Assembly (NCBI GenBank): GCA_029777935.1 | Contig: JAKORH010000068.1 | Coordinates: 1-25,657, forward strand | DNA from: Pseudomonadota bacterium | GTDB lineage: Bacteria; Pseudomonadota; Gammaproteobacteria; Burkholderiales; Burkholderiaceae | Length of the DNA: 25,657 bases | Direction: 5' to 3' | Shown: positions 15,617 to 23,381 of the stretch, piece after piece | Position numbering within the stretch: position 1 is the stretch's first letter | Layout: each line of letters begins with the position of its first letter | Made by a program: the position numbers and the translations under genes | The notes under the pieces: model-generated | Seen by the model: only the letters and a program-made list of their open reading frames with translations | The model's database searches: none | What the model was told of the DNA's origin: nothing

Positions 15617-16831
15617 ATGCCCCAGATCTCGCGCCGCGCCGGCAGCCTCGGCACCGAAAACGCCTTCGTCGTGCTGGCGGAGGTCAACCAGCTCGTCCGC
15701 GCCGGCCGCGACATCGTGTCGTTCTGCATCGGCCAGCCGGACTTTCCGACGCCGGCGCACATCCAGGACGCCGCGATCGACGCGATCCGTTCCGGCAAGC
15801 ACAGTTACACGCCGTCGGCCGGCATCGACGAGCTGCGCGCGGCGGCCGCGCGTTCGCTGTCGGCACTGCGCGGCATCGAGATCGCGGCCGAGGAGGTCGT
15901 GGTCGGCGCCGGTGCCAAGCCCTTCATCGCCTACGCGATCGCGTCGGTCACCGACTACGGCGTCGGCGACGAGGTCATCTACCCGGTACCGGGCTTTCCG
16001 ATCTACGAATCGCAGATTACCGCCAGCGGCGCGGTGCCGATCGCGCTGGCGCTGCGCGAATCGCGCGGGTTCGCGTTCGATCCGGCGGAACTCGAGGCCC
16101 GGATCACGCCGCGCACGAGGCTGCTGATCCTGAACACGCCGCACAATCCGACCGGCGGGCTGCTGACGCGCGCCGACCTCGAAGCGATCGCGGCCGTGCT
16201 CGCCCGCCATCCGCAGGTGTGGGTGTACGCCGACGAGATCTACTCGAAGCTCGTCTACGACGGCGAGTTCACGTCGATCGCGGCGCTGCCCGCCATGCGC
16301 GAGCGGACGATCATCTCCGACGGCGCGTCGAAGACCTACGCGATGACCGGCTGGCGCATCGGCTTCGCCGCCAACCGCACGCTGGCACCGGTGTTCACGC
16401 GCTGGATCACCAACACCGAATCGTGCGCGTCGCAGATCAGCCAGTGGGCGGCATTGGCGGCGCTGGTCGGTCCGCAGCGCGAGGCGGACGAGATGCGTGC
16501 GCGCTTCCGCGCGCGGCGCGACCTGATCGTGCGGCTGCTGAACGAGGTCCCCGGCTTCGCTTGCGCCAGCCCCGGCGGCGCGTTCTACGCCTGGCCCAAC
16601 GTGACCGAGGCGTGCGCGCTGATCGGCGCGCAGGATTCGGAAGAACTGCGGCGGCGGCTGCTGCACGAAGCTGGTGTGGCGGTGCTGGCCGACACTCACT
16701 TCGGCCCGCGCGTGGCAGGTGACGGCCAGCACATCCGCTTCTCGTACGCCGCGAGCGAACGGGCGATCGAGGACGGCGTGGCGCGCATCGCCGACTTCGT
16801 CAAGCGGGCGACCAGGCCGCCGCGCAAGTAG
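15617..16831 (+). CDS. Class I/II pyridoxal-phosphate aminotransferase
   Basis: This 404-residue cytoplasmic enzyme transfers amino groups between an amino acid and a 2-oxo acid. The PLP lysine is Lys239 in SDGASKTYAMTGWRIGF. Asn177 lies in NTPHNPTGG, Asp206 and Tyr209 in YADEIYSKL, and a C-terminal arginine in IRFSYAAS would bind the substrate carboxylate. It belongs to the aspartate aminotransferase-like subgroup (AspC/PatA type); the substrate is not determined. No Shine-Dalgarno sequence is evident. Its stop (TAG, 16829-16831) abuts the ATG of the LUD-domain gene, so the two are one unit. The neighbouring 2-hydroxyacid dehydrogenase suggests a shared 2-oxo acid, which is inference. Confidence 0.93.
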   Translation: MPQISRRAGSLGTENAFVVLAEVNQLVRAGRDIVSFCIGQPDFPTPAHIQDAAIDAIRSGKHSYTPSAGIDELRAAAARSLSALRGIEIAAEEVVVGAGAKPFIAYAIASVTDYGVGDEVIYPVPGFPIYESQITASGAVPIALALRESRGFAFDPAELEARITPRTRLLILNTPHNPTGGLLTRADLEAIAAVLARHPQVWVYADEIYSKLVYDGEFTSIAALPAMRERTIISDGASKTYAMTGWRIGFAANRTLAPVFTRWITNTESCASQISQWAALAALVGPQREADEMRARFRARRDLIVRLLNEVPGFACASPGGAFYAWPNVTEACALIGAQDSEELRRRLLHEAGVAVLADTHFGPRVAGDGQHIRFSYAASERAIEDGVARIADFVKRATRPPRK

Positions 16832-17503
16832 ATGGACACCTCGCGGGCGCGGGCGGAAATCCTGGCGCGTATTCGCGCCAATCTGCGCCGCGGCGCCTCG
16901 CCCACGCCCGAAGGCGCGGTCGCCGGCTATCTGGCGCAGCACCCGGCCGGCCCGCGGCCGCGGATCGCGGGGGATTTCGCGATCCGCTTTCGCGCGATGG
17001 CCGAGCGAGCCGAAAGCACCGTCGATCAAGTGGCAAGGCTGGCCGATGCGCCGGCCGCGGTGGCGCGTTACGTCGCCGACCGGCAGCTCGAGCCGCGCGC
17101 GGTGATCTGGCCCGCGCTCGCACAACTCGACTGGCAGGGCGCCGGCATCGCGGTCGAGGTGCGGCCGCCGCGGCGCGACGAGTCGCAGGGTTCGGATCGC
17201 ATCGGCATCACCGGCTGCTTCTGCGCGCTGGCCGAGACCGGGACGCTGGTGCTGCTGTCCGGTCCCGAGACGCACGCGTCCACGCACCTGCTGCCGGAAA
17301 CGCACGTCGCGCTGCTGCCCGCATCGCGCATCGTGGCTGACATGGAAGCCGCGTTTGCGCTGATGCGCACCGAGCGCGGCACGTTGCCGCGCGCGGTCAA
17401 CATGGTGTCCGGGCCGTCGCGCACCGGCGATATCGAGCAGACGATCGTGCTCGGCGCGCACGGACCGTTTCGCGTGCACATCGTGGTGGCCATGGAGGAG
17501 TGA
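16832..17503 (+). CDS. LUD-domain protein, LutC/YkgG family
   Basis: This 223-residue protein has the LUD fold found in LutC of the lactate utilisation system. Recognisable blocks are GITGCFCALAETGTLVLLSG (about 127-146), PETHVALLP (about 156-164), and the C-terminal SGPSRTGDIEQTIVLGAHGP (about 191-210). No iron-sulfur motif is present, as expected for LutC. In lactate-oxidising bacteria LutC works with the iron-sulfur proteins LutA and LutB, but neither gene lies in this window. Here it sits directly between an aminotransferase gene and a D-2-hydroxyacid dehydrogenase gene. The start abuts the previous stop. The family call is firm; the role in this setting is open. Confidence 0.9.
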   Translation: MDTSRARAEILARIRANLRRGASPTPEGAVAGYLAQHPAGPRPRIAGDFAIRFRAMAERAESTVDQVARLADAPAAVARYVADRQLEPRAVIWPALAQLDWQGAGIAVEVRPPRRDESQGSDRIGITGCFCALAETGTLVLLSGPETHASTHLLPETHVALLPASRIVADMEAAFALMRTERGTLPRAVNMVSGPSRTGDIEQTIVLGAHGPFRVHIVVAMEE

Positions 17504-17508
17504 CGAAC

Positions 17509-18489
17509 ATGGGACTGCGCGTCGTCGTCACGCGCCGCATCTTTCCCGAACTGATCGACGAGTTGGCGGCGCGCTATGACCTTGTCCACAACCAGGAAGA
17601 CACGTCGTGGGGCGCCGCCGAGGTCGCGGAGCGGCTGCGCGAGGCCGACGGCGCGCTGCTGACCGCGGGCGAGCGGGTGGACGATGCGCTGCTCGCGGCA
17701 TGCCCGAAGCTGAAGGTCGCGAGCAACATCGCGGTCGGCTACAACAACATCGATCTGGCTGCGTGCACGCGGCACGGCGTGGTGGCGACCAACACGCCCG
17801 ACGTTCTGAACGAGGCGACGGCCGACCACGCGTGGGCGCTGCTGCTGGCGGCTGCGCGCCGCGTCGGCGAATCCGAGCGCTGGCTGCGCGCCGGGCGCTG
17901 GAAGCGCTGGACGTTCGAGATGTTCCTGGGCGCGGACCTGCACGGCGCGGTACTCGGAGTGCTAGGCATGGGCCGCATCGGCCGCGCGATCGCGCGCCGC
18001 GCGGCGGGCTTCGGCATGCGCGTGCTGTATCACAACCGCCAGCGGCTGCCGGCGGAGGAAGACGGCGGCGCGCACTGGATGCCGAAGGAAGATCTGCTGC
18101 GCGCGGCCGACCACCTGATCGTGATGGTGCCGGGAGGCGCCGACACGCATCACCTGATCGGCGCGGCGGAACTGACGCTGATGAAGCCGACCGCCGTGCT
18201 GGTGAACCTGTCGCGTGGCGGCGTGGTCGACGACGACGCGCTGGCGGCCGCGCTGCGCGATGGACGCCTGGCCGCAGCGGGACTCGACGTGTTCGAGGAC
18301 GAGCCGAAGGTGCACGCCGGCTTGCTCGCGCTGGACAACGCAGTGCTGACGCCGCACATCGCATCCGCCACGCGCGCCACGCGCGCGGCGATGGCGAGAC
18401 TGGCGATGCGCAACCTCGACGATGTGCTCGCGGGGCGTCGCCCCGTGGCGCTGCTGAATGCCGACGTGTGGGATCATCGCCGCCGCTAA
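17509..18489 (+). CDS. D-2-hydroxyacid dehydrogenase (glyoxylate/hydroxypyruvate reductase type)
   Basis: This cytoplasmic NAD(P)-dependent enzyme of about 326 residues interconverts 2-oxo acids and D-2-hydroxy acids. The Rossmann motif GMGRIG is at 153-158. The catalytic residues fit the family spacing: Arg236 (NLSRGGVVDD), Glu265 (DVFEDEP) and His283 (TPHIASAT). The tight substrate loop NIAVGYNNIDL resembles glyoxylate/hydroxypyruvate reductases and glycerate dehydrogenases. The ATG at 17509 is preferred because GGAGGAG lies about 8 nt upstream; a GTG at 17500 in the same frame overlaps the LUD stop and would add three residues. It continues the aminotransferase-LUD unit with a 5 nt gap. 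The exact substrate is not known. Confidence 0.93.
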   Translation: MGLRVVVTRRIFPELIDELAARYDLVHNQEDTSWGAAEVAERLREADGALLTAGERVDDALLAACPKLKVASNIAVGYNNIDLAACTRHGVVATNTPDVLNEATADHAWALLLAAARRVGESERWLRAGRWKRWTFEMFLGADLHGAVLGVLGMGRIGRAIARRAAGFGMRVLYHNRQRLPAEEDGGAHWMPKEDLLRAADHLIVMVPGGADTHHLIGAAELTLMKPTAVLVNLSRGGVVDDDALAAALRDGRLAAAGLDVFEDEPKVHAGLLALDNAVLTPHIASATRATRAAMARLAMRNLDDVLAGRRPVALLNADVWDHRRR

Positions 18490-18502
18490 CCGGAGCCGAC
18501 CG

Positions 18503-18826
18503 ATGTCCGACATCAAGTACGTGCGCCGCCACAGCCTGCCGCTGAAGGAAGCGAAGAAGGTCGCACAGAAGACCGCCGACGATCTGGCCGAGGAATACGA
18601 CCTGAAGAGCGCGTGGGACGGCGACACGCTGCGCTTTCACCGCAGCGGCGTCGAGGGCCACATGCACGTGACCGCGAAGGAAATCGACCTGGACGTCAGG
18701 CTGGGTTTCCTGCTGAAGCCGTTCAAGGCCAAGTTCGAGCAGCACATCGAGCGGCACCTCGACGAACTGCTCGCCGAGGCGAAGCCGGCCAGGGCAGCCG
18801 CCAGGGGCGCCGTCAAGAAGGCCTGA
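18503..18826 (+). CDS. Polyhydroxyalkanoic acid system family protein
   Basis: This is a small protein of 107 residues. The N-terminal MSDIKYVRRHSLPLKEAKKV and the segment VTAKEIDLDVRLGFLLKPFK match the family I know as the polyhydroxyalkanoic acid system protein, often found beside PHA genes and thought to act at the granule. The C-terminus is alanine- and lysine-rich. There is no signal peptide or membrane helix. The ATG at 18503 has CGGAG upstream and lies 13 nt after the dehydrogenase stop. The stop is only 2 nt from the stop of the convergent ABC ATPase gene, leaving no room for a separate terminator. The function is inferred from the family. Confidence 0.85.
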   Translation: MSDIKYVRRHSLPLKEAKKVAQKTADDLAEEYDLKSAWDGDTLRFHRSGVEGHMHVTAKEIDLDVRLGFLLKPFKAKFEQHIERHLDELLAEAKPARAAARGAVKKA

Positions 18827-18828
18827 TT

Positions 18829-19884
18829 TCAGTCCGGCAACGCGCGCACTTCCGCCGGGTCGATCCCGACGCGCACACGTGAACCGACCGCGAGCAGCGG
18901 TTCGCTCGCCAGATGCGGCGCATCGACGGTCAGGCTGCGGCCGCCGACGCGCACGCTGTAGCGCGTGAATTCGCCGAGGAACTCGCGGCCGCTCACCTCG
19001 GCGCCGAACCACACGCGCCGCCCGTCGAGCCCGGCACCCTGCGTCGCGAGCGCCAGCGTGTGCGGTCGCACCGAGATCGCGCTCGCCTCGCAGTCGAGCG
19101 CGATCGCGCCCAGCCCGTCGATGTCGAACGCGCGCCGCGCGCGGTCGTAGTGCCCGGACAGGAAGTTGGTGGTGCCGACGAACTCGGCGACGAAGCGATT
19201 GGCCGGATTGTCGAACAGCTCGGCCGGCGTGCCGACCTGCTGCACGCGGCCTGCGTCGAGCACGGCCATGCGGTCGGCGGTCGTCATAGCCTCTTCCTGG
19301 TCGTGGGTGACGAAGATCGTCGTGATGCCCAGCTTGCGCTGCAGCGCCAGCAGTTCCTGTCGCATCTGCACGCGCAGCTTCTTGTCGAGGTTCGACAGCG
19401 GCTCGTCGAGCAGCAGCACCTGCGGCTCGATCACGATCGTGCGCGCCAGCGCGACGCGCTGCTGCTGGCCGCCCGAGAGCTGGTGCGGCCGCCGCGCGGC
19501 GAACTCGGCGAGCCCAACGAGCTCGAGCGCGGCGTCCGCGCGGCGCCTGATTTCCGCGCGCGGCAACCGGCGCTCGACCAGCCCGAACGCGACGTTGTCG
19601 TACACGGTGAGGTGCGGCCACAGCGCGTAGCTCTGGAACACCATGCCGATGTTGCGCGCGTGCGGCGGTACACCGGTGATATCGCGGCCGTCGACCAGCA
19701 ACTGGCCGCGGTCGTGGCGATTGAAGCCCGCGATCAGCCGCAGCAGCGTGCTCTTGCCCGAGCCGCTCGGGCCGAGCAGGGCGAAGAATTCGCCCGGCTC
19801 GATCGCGAGCGTCACGTCCTTCAGTACTGCGGTCGTGCCGTAGGACAGGCCGATGCCGCGGCACTCGACCGTGACCTTGTTCAT
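18829..19884 (-). CDS. ABC transporter ATP-binding protein, FbpC/PotA-like
   Basis: This 351-residue ATPase has an N-terminal nucleotide-binding domain and a C-terminal TOBE-type domain (about 240-345). Walker A is GPSGSGKST (38-46), the Q-loop is in MVFQSYALWPHLTVYDNV, the signature LSGGQQQRVALART is at 136-149, Walker B is VLLLDEPLSNLD (156-167), and the switch histidine is in FVTHDQEEAM. This is the iron/spermidine/putrescine/2-aminoethylphosphonate-type class. The ATG at 19884 overlaps the permease stop by four bases. The frame is open upstream through the permease gene but that is shadow. It is the last gene in the transcript of this importer. Confidence 0.93.
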   Translation of the reverse strand: MNKVTVECRGIGLSYGTTAVLKDVTLAIEPGEFFALLGPSGSGKSTLLRLIAGFNRHDRGQLLVDGRDITGVPPHARNIGMVFQSYALWPHLTVYDNVAFGLVERRLPRAEIRRRADAALELVGLAEFAARRPHQLSGGQQQRVALARTIVIEPQVLLLDEPLSNLDKKLRVQMRQELLALQRKLGITTIFVTHDQEEAMTTADRMAVLDAGRVQQVGTPAELFDNPANRFVAEFVGTTNFLSGHYDRARRAFDIDGLGAIALDCEASAISVRPHTLALATQGAGLDGRRVWFGAEVSGREFLGEFTRYSVRVGGRSLTVDAPHLASEPLLAVGSRVRVGIDPAEVRALPD

Positions 19885-21623
19885 GGCTTCGCATTCCGTT
19901 CGGTGCGGGCGGACGCGCGCTCGACCAGCACGTGCGACGCGTACGTGCCGGCGGCCACCAGTAACAGCGCCAGCACGCCGAGCGCCGCTCCCGGGCCGCG
20001 GCCGGCGACAGACTGCATGTAGAGGTAGATGCCATAGCTCATCGGCGCCTGCGAATCGCGCACGACCAGCAGGATCGTCGCCGACAATTCCACCGCTGCG
20101 GTGATGAAGCTCGACACGAAGCCGGCAAGGATGCCGCCCGCCATCAGCGGGATCACCACGCGCCGCACGACGCGCCAGCCCGACGCGCCGAGCATCTCGG
20201 CGGCCTCTTCCAGGCTGACGTTGATCTGCTGCAGGGCGGCCAGGCACGAGCGCAGCGCGTAGGGCAGCCGGCGCACGGAATACGCGAGCATGATCAGCAG
20301 CCACGACTGCGTGAGCGGGACGCCGAACGGCTCGACGTTCTGGAACGTGCGCAGGTAGCCGATCGCCAGCACGATACCGGGCACCGCGATCGCGCTGCTC
20401 GCGAGAAAGTCGAGCCACTGCCGCCCCGGCAGCCGCGTGCGCAGGATCAGGTAGGCGATCGCCACACCGAGCACGACGTCGATCACCCCGGCCAGCCCGC
20501 AGTACAGCAGCGTATTGGTGATCATGTGCGGGCTGTCGCTGAACACGGTCGCGTAGTTGGCGAACGTGTAGGCATCCGGCAGCACCGAGAAGCTCCAGAT
20601 GCGCGCGAGCGACAGGATCGCCAGCCCGAGGTGCGGCGACAGCACGACCAACAGCACCAGCCCGATCGCGGCGTAGGCGACGGCCGCCTCCCATGCGCCG
20701 AGGCGGCGCCGGGCGATGCCGGCACCGCCCTTCTGCAGCGTCGAGTACTCCTTGCCCTGCAACGCACGTGCCGACAGCCAAAGCGCGAGGATCGAGAAGG
20801 CGATCATCATCACACTGATCACGTAGCCGGCCGGATCATCGAGTCCGACCTGCGTGATGCGCAGGTACGCCTGCGGTGCGAGCAGGTTGGTCTGCCCGAG
20901 CACCAGCGGCGTGCCGAGGTCGTCGAACACCTTGACGAACACCAGCGCGGCGCCGGCGAGGTAGCCGGGCAACGCGAGCGGGAACACCACGCGACGGAAC
21001 AGCCGCCAGCCCCGGCAGCCGAGATTCAGCGCCGCCTCCTCCATCGCGCCGTCGATGTTGCGCAGCGCGACCGTCAGGTTCATCAGGATGAACGGAAAGT
21101 AGTGCAGGCTCTCGACGAAGATCACGCCGGTCAGGTCCTGCATCAGCGGCAGCGTGAAGCCGAAGTGATCGTCGAGCAGCAGGTTCACCGACCCCGAGCG
21201 GCCGAAGATCAGCGTCATCGCCACCGCGCCGACGAAGGGCGGCATGATCAGCGGCAGCACGCCGAGCGTCTGGATCAGCAGCGCGCCGCGGAACGCGAAA
21301 CGCACGGTGATGTATGCAAGCGGCACCGCGATCAGCGACGCGACGGCCACGCTCACGCCCGCCACGAACAGCGAATTGACGAACGACTCGCGCATCAGCG
21401 CGGTCGTGAAGAACGAACCGAAGTGGCCGAGCGTGAAGCTGCCGTCGGCGTCGCGGAAGGCGGTGACGAACACGGTGCCGACCGGCACCAGCAGGAACCC
21501 GGCCAGGAAGAGCAGGACCGCCGCGGCGACCCCGATCGCACCCCACGACGCGCCGTAACGGTGGCGCAGCGCAGCCGATGCGCCGCCGACAGAGGCAGCG
21601 GCGCTCGCGGCCGTCGGATTCAT
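19881..21623 (-). CDS. Fused ABC permease, FbpB/SfuB-like
   Basis: This 580-residue inner-membrane protein contains two permease units in one chain, the usual design for FbpB/SfuB-type importers. The first unit has the EAA loop EEAALNLGCRGWRLFRRVVFP (about 197-217) and the second has EEAAEMLGASGWRVVRRVVIP (about 473-493). Each unit has about six hydrophobic helices. An N-terminal stretch of about 25 small residues is probably cytoplasmic. The gene lies between the binding-protein gene (4 nt gap) and the ATPase gene (4 nt overlap). Confidence 0.92.
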   Translation of the reverse strand: MNPTAASAAASVGGASAALRHRYGASWGAIGVAAAVLLFLAGFLLVPVGTVFVTAFRDADGSFTLGHFGSFFTTALMRESFVNSLFVAGVSVAVASLIAVPLAYITVRFAFRGALLIQTLGVLPLIMPPFVGAVAMTLIFGRSGSVNLLLDDHFGFTLPLMQDLTGVIFVESLHYFPFILMNLTVALRNIDGAMEEAALNLGCRGWRLFRRVVFPLALPGYLAGAALVFVKVFDDLGTPLVLGQTNLLAPQAYLRITQVGLDDPAGYVISVMMIAFSILALWLSARALQGKEYSTLQKGGAGIARRRLGAWEAAVAYAAIGLVLLVVLSPHLGLAILSLARIWSFSVLPDAYTFANYATVFSDSPHMITNTLLYCGLAGVIDVVLGVAIAYLILRTRLPGRQWLDFLASSAIAVPGIVLAIGYLRTFQNVEPFGVPLTQSWLLIMLAYSVRRLPYALRSCLAALQQINVSLEEAAEMLGASGWRVVRRVVIPLMAGGILAGFVSSFITAAVELSATILLVVRDSQAPMSYGIYLYMQSVAGRGPGAALGVLALLLVAAGTYASHVLVERASARTERNAKP

Positions 21624-21627
21624 CGGG

Positions 21628-22947
21628 CTACTTGACCAGTGCCGCTGCCTGCTTCGCCAGTTCGGCCGCCTTCTCGTAGTTGGCCCTGGCCTTGTTGTTC
21701 CAGGACCCTTCGAGTCCGGTGATCTGCTTGGCCACCGCGACCTCGCGCTTGTTGGACGCGAACAGCTTCTGGAAGTCCTTCCGGTCGGCGATCTGCGACG
21801 AGATCACCGGCGCGTAGGCCAGCTCGCGCGCCTGCGCGAGCAGTGCCTCCGCCTCGGCGTTCTTCCTGCCGCCGAGCTTCGACTCGGCTTCGATGATCGA
21901 CTTCGTCGCGGCCTGAAGTTCCTTCAGCCGGAACGTGATCGTCTGGTCGAACAGCGACTGCACGATCGCATAGCGCTCCTCGGACAGGTCGGCATTGAAC
22001 TGCACCTTGCTGCGCTTGACGATCGCCTGCGGATCCGGATATCCGGCCGGGATCCGGCCGCCGAACGCGGGGTAGGGCAGCACCGGCAGGCGCGAGATCG
22101 CGGGCGTCAGCAGCAGTTCCTGTCCTTCCTGCGACAGCGCGAACTGCACGAACTTCCTGGCCTCGTCCGGATTGCGGCTCGCGGCGATCAGCGCGATGTT
22201 GGCCGGTACGATCGAGGTCATCTGCGGATAGACGAACTCGACCGGGAAGCCCGAGTACTTGCCGGCCAGCCCGAAGAAATCGATCACGGGGCCGGCGCCG
22301 AACTGGCCGTTGTTGATGCCGTCCGGCACCCCGAACGAGCGCTCGGTGATCTGCGCCGAGTTGCCGGCCATGCGCAGGATCGTCGACCAGCCCTTGTCCC
22401 AGCCTTCGCCCTGCAGGATCGTTTCCACCGTCAGGTGCATCGTTCCCGAGCGCGACGGCGAAGTCATTGCCACGTGGCCGAACCACTGCGGCCTCAGCAG
22501 GTCGTTCCACTCCTGCGGCGCGGCGAGCTTGTTCGCCTTCAAATACCTCGCGTTGTACATGATCCCGTAGCCCGCGAGCGCCTGGCCGAGGTAATAGCCC
22601 TCGGGATCGTTGATCGGATAGTTGCCGATCCTGCCCGGCACCTTCGGATTGGCCAGGTCCTTCGCAGGCGCCAGCAGCTTGTCGCGCTTGAGCACCTCGA
22701 ATGCATCGGGTGCGCTGGCCCAGAAGACCTCGGGCCGCTTGCCGGCCGCGGTCTCGCGCACGAACGCGATGCCGGCGACCGTGTGCTTGTTCAGGATCTC
22801 GAGCGTGACGCCCGGATTGCGCTTCTCGAAGGCCGACTTGTAGGCGCTGGTCAGTTCCTTGGGAAACGACGTGATGACGGTGACCGTGCCGGCCGATGCC
22901 AGCGGGGTGCCGAGCGCCAGCGCAAGTGCTGCGATTGCAGATCGCAT
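21628..22947 (-). CDS. ABC transporter periplasmic binding protein, PgtC-like
   Basis: This is a 439-residue exported binding protein. A short signal peptide is cut after LASA at residue 19. The segments SPSRSGTMHLTVETILQGEG, SFGVPDGINNG and GAGPVIDFFGLA resemble, from memory, the phosphoglycerate transport regulatory protein PgtC of Salmonella. Classical iron-binding FbpA proteins are about 100 residues shorter. The extra C-terminal part (about 330-439) is predicted helical and charged. The ATG at 22945-22947 has GGAGGAG upstream; the open frame before it is not coding. It heads a complete ABC importer with an FbpB-like permease and an FbpC-like ATPase. Phosphoglycerate, another organic anion, or iron could be the ligand. 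Confidence 0.88.
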   Translation of the reverse strand: MRSAIAALALALGTPLASAGTVTVITSFPKELTSAYKSAFEKRNPGVTLEILNKHTVAGIAFVRETAAGKRPEVFWASAPDAFEVLKRDKLLAPAKDLANPKVPGRIGNYPINDPEGYYLGQALAGYGIMYNARYLKANKLAAPQEWNDLLRPQWFGHVAMTSPSRSGTMHLTVETILQGEGWDKGWSTILRMAGNSAQITERSFGVPDGINNGQFGAGPVIDFFGLAGKYSGFPVEFVYPQMTSIVPANIALIAASRNPDEARKFVQFALSQEGQELLLTPAISRLPVLPYPAFGGRIPAGYPDPQAIVKRSKVQFNADLSEERYAIVQSLFDQTITFRLKELQAATKSIIEAESKLGGRKNAEAEALLAQARELAYAPVISSQIADRKDFQKLFASNKREVAVAKQITGLEGSWNNKARANYEKAAELAKQAAALVK

Positions 22948-22972
22948 GTTGCTCCTCCAGCCTGCCGCAAAT

Positions 22973-23003
22973 GCGGACGGCCCGCGTGATGCGGGCCGTC
23001 CGC
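22973..23003 (-). terminator. Hairpin terminator after the acyl-CoA-binding protein gene
   Basis: GCGGACGGCCCGC (22973-22985) and its exact inverse (22991-23003) form a 13 bp, very GC-rich stem with a 5 nt loop. On the minus strand it is followed by a short ATTT. It lies 12 nt beyond the acyl-CoA-binding protein stop and 25 nt before the PgtC-like start. The T-tract is poor, so it may attenuate rather than end transcription, and it could also be a processing site. Confidence 0.65.
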
Positions 23004-23015
23004 CGTGACTCCTGT

Positions 23016-23273
23016 TCAGCCTTTCAGGTCGGCGATCAGCGCGATGTACTGCTTCATCGCCGCGTCGGCCTTCGTGCCCTTGATCTCGCTCCACGCATCC
23101 CACTTGGCGCGGCCGACCATGTCGGTGAAACCCGGCCGCTTTCCCTCGACATCGCCGAGGGTGGCCTGCTTGTACAGCGCGTACATCTTGAGCAGCGTGG
23201 CGTTGTCAGGCCGCTCCGACAGGTTCTTCGAAGCGGCGACGGCCTGCTCGAAATTCGCCTTCAGGTCGCTCAT
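23016..23273 (-). CDS. Acyl-CoA-binding protein
   Basis: This 85-residue cytosolic four-helix protein binds long-chain acyl-CoA esters and carries them to enzymes. The family signature YALYKQATLGD (31-41) and KRPGF with GRAKWDAW (54-61) are present. Residues known to bind acyl-CoA in the bovine protein, Tyr28, Tyr31, Lys32, Lys54 and Tyr73, correspond to Tyr31, Tyr34, Lys35, Lys57 and Tyr76 here, a constant shift of three. GGAGGAG precedes the ATG. The protein is widespread in eukaryotes and patchy in bacteria. It is divergent from a wax ester synthase/DGAT gene 108 nt away, which suggests that it supplies that enzyme with substrate. Confidence 0.95.
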   Translation of the reverse strand: MSDLKANFEQAVAASKNLSERPDNATLLKMYALYKQATLGDVEGKRPGFTDMVGRAKWDAWSEIKGTKADAAMKQYIALIADLKG

Positions 23274-23381
23274 CGTCTCCTCCGGAAATGCGCGTGGCGC
23301 AAAGCTAGCATACGGACCGTGCCGGTGGCAGACTGCACGCCCCGGTCATGGCCGCGTTCCGTTTCACTCAGGAGAGACCCG

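Noticed and set aside
14318..17479. A frame of over 1000 codons open on the minus strand across pncB, the aminotransferase and the LUD gene
   Set aside because: It is antisense to three well-supported genes and has the arginine- and histidine-rich composition of a shadow frame in GC-rich DNA. No family motif is visible.
17528..20035. A long minus-strand open frame across the dehydrogenase and ABC ATPase region
   Set aside because: It lies antisense to the dehydrogenase and out of frame with the ATPase on the same strand. Its composition is low complexity, typical of a shadow.
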